Shown in pieces: positions 60,005-64,000 of a stretch of DNA of 64,000 nt; positions within the stretch are counted from its first letter, which is position 1, and the number at the start of each line of letters is the position of its first letter. The notes beneath the pieces are model-generated. The model was given only the letters and a program-made list of their open reading frames with translations, was not told the origin of the DNA and ran no database searches. Position numbers and translations under genes: made by a program. The stretch lies in the NCBI RefSeq assembly GCF_016722765.1, contig NZ_JAEQND010000006.1:248001-312000 (forward strand). Direction: 5' to 3'. This DNA is from Ramlibacter alkalitolerans (GTDB taxonomy: Bacteria > Pseudomonadota > Gammaproteobacteria > Burkholderiales > Burkholderiaceae_C).

Positions 60005-60658
60005 TCAATAGTTGTCGGGCAGCGAGCGCAGGCAACTGCCTTCCTTGCTCGCGCACAGGGCCGCCACTCCGGCCGAGGCGAGGATGCTGCCCGGATCGAA
60101 GCCTTCCGTGGCCGGTTGCGCGCTCTCCGTGGTCGGCACGCCGGCGTCGTTGGTCGCGAGGACCACGTAGTTGGCGGACGTGAACTGGCCGCCATCCTTG
60201 CCATACACGCAGTTCTCGTCGTGGATGTAGCCCGGGTGCACGCTGCCGTCGGCCGCGTGCACTGCGGCGCACACGAGCAGCGGCTCGCCATCGGCGGCCT
60301 TGCCTCCGATCAGCGAACGCTGCGGGTAGCTCATGGCGTGGCCCGGCACCCAGGCGTAGCTGGCCTCGGCGATGCTGCGCTGCGCCAGCACCTCGAAGGC
60401 GGCGAGGCCGCGTTCCTGGCCGTCGAGGGCGATGCGGCACTCGCCGCCGCTGGCGCCGCTCGTCCAGAACTTGCCGGGCACCACGACGCCGTTGCCCACG
60501 TCGGCGCGGCAGACGTGGAAGGAAAGGGCATCGCTGCCGCCGCCCGCCACCAGGGTCGCGGGGGTGTCCTTGGCCACCCACTGCAGGCCGTCGGCGCAGG
60601 CCAGGCCGGAAGCCAGGAAGACGAGAACCCCTGCGAGAGTCCGTTGCATCAAGCGCAT
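60005..60658 (-). CDS. Secreted DM9-repeat (DUF3421-like) protein
   Basis: A 217-residue exported protein. The signal peptide (about residues 1-23, ending ACA) is followed by LQWVAKDTPATLVAGG, FHVCRADVGNGVVVPGKFW and later LLVCAAVHAADGSVHPGY. The paired pattern (WV, AV/GG, VCRA or VCAA, ..PGK/PGY, C.. then VL) is that of DM9 repeats, known from animal lectins and toxins of the natterin type and rarely from bacteria. Four or more Cys suggest disulfides. GGAGACAGTC precedes the ATG at 60658. It lies just after the large oxidase gene on the same strand. Sugar binding at the surface is inference. Confidence 0.78.
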   Translation of the reverse strand: MRLMQRTLAGVLVFLASGLACADGLQWVAKDTPATLVAGGGSDALSFHVCRADVGNGVVVPGKFWTSGASGGECRIALDGQERGLAAFEVLAQRSIAEASYAWVPGHAMSYPQRSLIGGKAADGEPLLVCAAVHAADGSVHPGYIHDENCVYGKDGGQFTSANYVVLATNDAGVPTTESAQPATEGFDPGSILASAGVAALCASKEGSCLRSLPDNY

Positions 60659-60705
60659 GACTGTCTCCAAATCCAATCTAGACAAATAACGTTGGGCCGC
60701 AGTCC

Positions 60706-60745
60706 GCGGCGGCCGGTTCCCTCGTCGGGGGAAGCCGGCCGCCGC
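60706..60745 (-). terminator. Long hairpin at the end of the oxidase fusion gene
   Basis: GCGGCGGCCGGTTCCC pairs with GGGAAGCCGGCCGCCGC, with one bulged base and a 6-7 base loop. It lies immediately after the stop codon at 60752. No T-run follows, so it may slow or stabilise rather than fully terminate. Confidence 0.6.
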
Positions 60746-60751
60746 ATTGCG

Positions 60752-63700
60752 TCAGTGCTGGTACGGCGACAGGTCCATGAAGGGCGTGATCGGCGCGGTG
60801 CGTCCACCGGAGCCCACGGCATCCAGGCACATCATGTCGTCCGCCGCATTCAGGCCCGTGGGCGAGGTCAGCGAGGACTGCACGTGGCCGTTGGGCACGC
60901 AGATCGACGGGTGGTCGAACGGGGCCCGCTCCATCCGCACGCGGTCGTCGGTCAGCGACAGCAGGAAGCTCACGAGGTCGACCTTCTCCTGCTCCGTCAG
61001 GCCCAGGGGGATGATCGCCGGCGAGAGGTTGGCCGCGTTGTCCTGGCCGAAGTCGCCGCCCCGGTCGTAGTGGTCGATCACCTGCATCAGCGTGGCCTTG
61101 CCGCCGTTGTGGAAGTACGGGCCGGTCAGTTCCACGTTGCGCAGGCTGGGCGCCTTGAATGCGCCGGCGACGTTCACCTGGTTCGCCCGCTCCGGGATCA
61201 TGTACTGCCAGGCGAAGAAGTCGTTGCCCAGCTTGGCCGCCGCCGCATCCTTGTCGAGGGCTTCCGTCATGAAGAGGCTCTCGGAGAACGGGTTGCCCCA
61301 GGGGCCGCGGGCGCCGAGGCCCAGGTCCTCGTGCGTGGGACGCACGCCGATGTTGTAGAAGCCGCTGTCATAGGTGCGCGTCCCGCCGTTGCGCATGTCC
61401 ATCCGCTCCAGCCGCACTTCCGTGACGTTGCGGAAGGAGGCCGCGGTGAACTCCGCACCGATGTGGCAGAACTGGCAGAGGCCCTTGTTGTTGAAGACAT
61501 CGAAGCCGCGCTTCTCGCTGTCGGTCATGATCGTCTTGTCGCCGGCGGCCCACTGGTCGAAGCGCGCGTCGTCCGAGATCAGCGTCTGCTCGTAGGCCTG
61601 GATGGCCAGGGCAAAGAACAGGGAGAAGTTCGCTTCCATCTGGCCGGTGGTGAACTTGAACTTCTTGGGCTTCTTGGCCTTCTTCTTCTTCAGGTCCATG
61701 GAAGCGATCTTCTTGGCGTCCTTCTCGCTGATGTCCACCGTGGGCCACATCCAGTAGGCCGGGTTGAAGGCCTTCTGCACCAGGTCGCGGTACTTGGGCG
61801 GGTTGTTCTTCCCGTCGGCCACGAACTTGCCCAGCACGCTGTCGGTGGGCGAGATCACCTGGTTGGCCAGGATGGGGGTGCCGAGGATCTTCTGCCCGAG
61901 TTGGGCGAAGGTGCGGCTGGCGCAGCTCATTTCCGTTTCCGACAGCGCCGGGCCGACCGCCTGCGATGCCAGCGCGGAGGACGGCAGGGCCACCTTGACC
62001 TGCTGCATGAGGCCGTCCTGGATCTTCCAGACCAGCGCGTTCGGGTTGTGCGGGCCGAACGGGTCGCCGCCGTTGAACGTGTTGGTCGCGCGGCCGTCCC
62101 AGAAGTTGCGGAAGTTGAACGCGGCGTTGATCACGGACAGGGCGTTGCGCGGCTGCACCTGGCGCGTGTTGACCGCGCCGTAGTGGAAGGCGTCGCCATC
62201 CAGCGTGTAGGTACACGTCTCGATCATCTCCGTGCTCTTCTTGTCCGCGGGCGCCACGTCCACGAAGTCGCCGTTGAACGACCCTTGCGAGGAGGCCACA
62301 TCGTTGATGTCGATGCGGTTGGACGGGCTGTTGCCCGTGGTCCCGGCACGGAACTTCGTCAGCGGGAAGTCGGTCGGCTGCAGCTGGTAGTTGGGGCCGG
62401 GCATCAGCTGGAAGGTGAAGTCCGGGTCGGGCAGTTGCAGGTCCTTCGTCATGCGCTGGGTGCCGGGGTTCACCTGGTTCTTCACGCGGCGATCGGCGCC
62501 GGCGCTGAAGTGGCAGGAGGCGCAGGCGGTCTTGTTGTCGCTGCCCACGCGGGTGTCCCAGAACAGCGCCTTGCCCAGCGCGATGACCGCTTCCTTGTCG
62601 ACGATCAGGTCGCCGAGTTCTGCGTCCGTCGGTCCCGGCACGGGCACGGTCTTCAGGGACATCAGGGGCAGCGGGATGGCCGGCTCGCGGACCTCGGGGC
62701 GGATGATGGCGCCGTAGGTCTCGATGTTGGCCGGCGGCAGGCGCGGCGCCAGCATCGAACCCAGGCCGCTGCGCGCCGTCGGCAGCGCCGCGGAGGCCGC
62801 ATAGGTCACGCCGTCCCAGGTGGGCAGCGGGGTGGGCATCAGCTGGTGCTGGCCCGGGTGCTCCACGTCCCAGCGCAGCAGCATGGAGGTGTCCTCGTGC
62901 TGCGTGTTGTGGCAGTGCTCCACGTAGGTGCCGGCGAACTCGCGGAACTGGATGGCCAGTTCGACGCTGGAGGTGCTGTCATCCTCGTTGCCGATGCGGT
63001 AGACGTCCTTGCGCGCCCACTTCTCCCACTCCGGCGGCTCCTTGCCGCCGCGCTTGAGGATGATGCCTTCCTCGAAGTGCACGTGGATGGGGTGGCCCCA
63101 GCCGCCGCCCGTGTTGATGGTCCACACTTCCAGGGTGCCGTCGCCGCTGAAGCCGGCATCGCTCGGGCCGCTGGCCAGTTGCGGGGCGGCGGAGATGCGG
63201 CGCAGGTCCGTGGCGAAGCCGGCGCCGCCGTCGGTCTTGATCGTCCAGGGTGCCAGGTCGGTGCCGTTGGAGCGACCGAAGTGGAAGTCGCGGCGGCGCG
63301 CGTTCATCAGCTTCTGCCGATCGGCCGGGTTCGCGCGATCGAGCCACAGCGGGATCATCTTCTTGCCGGCGGCCTGGTTCGGCTTGGCGGGCTCGTACTC
63401 GCGCGGGTCCATGCTCTGGTCGGTGCCGGCGTAGGTTTGCACGCGCAGTTCCATCAGCATGCCGACGGCGGGATCGCCGTTGTCCCATTTCTGCTGGCCG
63501 TCGGAGTCCGTCTTGATCACGGCCTGGTACTCGCCGGAGAGCACTTCGGCCAGCGGCACGTCGCGCTTGCTGCCCTTGCCGTCGTTGTGCTCCTTCACGT
63601 TCACCAGGTACAGCTTGTCGCCGGGCTGGATGCCGTGCCTGGCGAAATCGACCACGATGTCGTAGCGCTCGGCGACGGCCATCGTGGGCAGCTGCCCCTT

Positions 63701-64000
63701 GTGGTCGTTGAGGTAGCCGTCCTGGTCCAGGTCCATGGAGCCGTCGAAGGGAACGGCGTGCTCCAGGATGTTGCCGTCGTTGGCGACCATGTGGAAGGGC
63801 ACGCGGGCGTACGAGACGCCGGAGCCGGCCGGGCCGGGCATTTCACCGCCCGTGCCCTGCACCTGGCGCACCAGCGCGAAGGTGAAGTAGCGCGAAACGG
63901 AGCCGTTCAGGATCCGGAAGCGGTAGCGCCGCGCCCGCACGTCGAGATAGGGCGCGTATTGCCAGTTCACCGTGACGCGGTCACCCAGGAAGCCGTCGGT
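60752..64000 (-). CDS. Multicopper oxidase fused to dihaem cytochrome c peroxidase (5' end outside window)
   Basis: The visible 1082 residues run in frame from the right edge to a stop at 60752. The first about 400 residues are the later cupredoxin domains of a multicopper oxidase: FRILNGSVSRYF, HPIHVHFEEG (copper His triad) and EHCHNTQHEDTSML (type 1/3 copper ligands with axial Met). A linker follows. From about residue 470 a dihaem peroxidase/MauG-like part begins, with haem sites CASCH and CQFCH, VINAAFNFRNFWDGRA and APSLRNVELTGPYFHNGG. A Lys-rich stretch (KKKKAKKPKKFKF) lies between the haems. There is no frameshift: both parts share one open frame. The internal GTG near 63970 is not a start. 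Likely periplasmic. Confidence 0.9.
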   Translation of the reverse strand, partial: TDGFLGDRVTVNWQYAPYLDVRARRYRFRILNGSVSRYFTFALVRQVQGTGGEMPGPAGSGVSYARVPFHMVANDGNILEHAVPFDGSMDLDQDGYLNDHKGQLPTMAVAERYDIVVDFARHGIQPGDKLYLVNVKEHNDGKGSKRDVPLAEVLSGEYQAVIKTDSDGQQKWDNGDPAVGMLMELRVQTYAGTDQSMDPREYEPAKPNQAAGKKMIPLWLDRANPADRQKLMNARRRDFHFGRSNGTDLAPWTIKTDGGAGFATDLRRISAAPQLASGPSDAGFSGDGTLEVWTINTGGGWGHPIHVHFEEGIILKRGGKEPPEWEKWARKDVYRIGNEDDSTSSVELAIQFREFAGTYVEHCHNTQHEDTSMLLRWDVEHPGQHQLMPTPLPTWDGVTYAASAALPTARSGLGSMLAPRLPPANIETYGAIIRPEVREPAIPLPLMSLKTVPVPGPTDAELGDLIVDKEAVIALGKALFWDTRVGSDNKTACASCHFSAGADRRVKNQVNPGTQRMTKDLQLPDPDFTFQLMPGPNYQLQPTDFPLTKFRAGTTGNSPSNRIDINDVASSQGSFNGDFVDVAPADKKSTEMIETCTYTLDGDAFHYGAVNTRQVQPRNALSVINAAFNFRNFWDGRATNTFNGGDPFGPHNPNALVWKIQDGLMQQVKVALPSSALASQAVGPALSETEMSCASRTFAQLGQKILGTPILANQVISPTDSVLGKFVADGKNNPPKYRDLVQKAFNPAYWMWPTVDISEKDAKKIASMDLKKKKAKKPKKFKFTTGQMEANFSLFFALAIQAYEQTLISDDARFDQWAAGDKTIMTDSEKRGFDVFNNKGLCQFCHIGAEFTAASFRNVTEVRLERMDMRNGGTRTYDSGFYNIGVRPTHEDLGLGARGPWGNPFSESLFMTEALDKDAAAAKLGNDFFAWQYMIPERANQVNVAGAFKAPSLRNVELTGPYFHNGGKATLMQVIDHYDRGGDFGQDNAANLSPAIIPLGLTEQEKVDLVSFLLSLTDDRVRMERAPFDHPSICVPNGHVQSSLTSPTGLNAADDMMCLDAVGSGGRTAPITPFMDLSPYQH

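Noticed and set aside
63970-63972. GTG at 63970 as the start of the oxidase fusion
   Set aside because: It lies within a cupredoxin domain and the frame continues open to the window edge with typical domain sequence, so the true start is outside.

Overview
The window is high-GC DNA from a betaproteobacterium of the order Burkholderiales, most likely Comamonadaceae (Ramlibacter/Variovorax-like; the genus is inference). Four things point there: the trigger factor–ClpP–ClpX–Lon block, lysC followed directly by tRNA-Ser(GCT), the abundance of TctC/Bug, TAXI-TRAP and LIV-type solute uptake systems, and dispersed intergenic palindromic repeats.

Layout. 1-7.4 kb: the start of a large secreted repeat-domain protein (cut by the left edge), lysC, tRNA-Ser, a gene-poor kilobase, and a second copy of the secreted protein; a third copy lies at 52.3-55.0 kb. 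7.5-17.1 kb: two small proteins, a TAXI-type TRAP importer, hslR, the tctDE two-component system and the divergent tctCBA importer. 17.2-23.2 kb: a minus-strand LIV-type ABC importer operon ending in an AMP-dependent CoA ligase gene that looks broken by a palindromic repeat. 23.3-33.4 kb: a sigma-54 activator gene, then a perfectly spaced -24/-12 promoter with an upstream 34-bp bipartite dyad, then a second LIV-type importer co-directional with a 3-hydroxybutyrate-oligomer hydrolase lipoprotein and an alpha/beta hydrolase. This is the strongest candidate for a new functional module: regulated uptake and processing of polyhydroxybutyrate breakdown products.

33.5-38.4 kb: ferrochelatase, a HAD phosphatase and the squalene cassette hpnCDE. 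38.4-42.9 kb: an RND efflux pair behind a promoter overlapped by a TetR-like dyad. 43.0-50.1 kb: tRNA-Leu(TAG), tig, clpP, clpX, lon, and a tRNA cluster (Gly, Cys, Gly, Leu) with terminators inside it. 50.2-57.7 kb: a conserved acidic protein, an MFS permease, the third secreted paralogue, murI and a class I fumarase. 57.8-64 kb: an accessory-looking stretch with an Asp-box lipoprotein, a DoxX protein, a DM9-type secreted protein and, running off the right edge, a very large fusion of a multicopper oxidase with a dihaem cytochrome c peroxidase.

At least three families of intergenic palindromic repeats (and two single elements) are scattered through the window. Several abut genes so closely that they supply the stop codon, part of a C-terminus, or in one case an N-terminal extension. 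No CRISPR array, insertion sequence, integrase, prophage gene or rRNA was seen.
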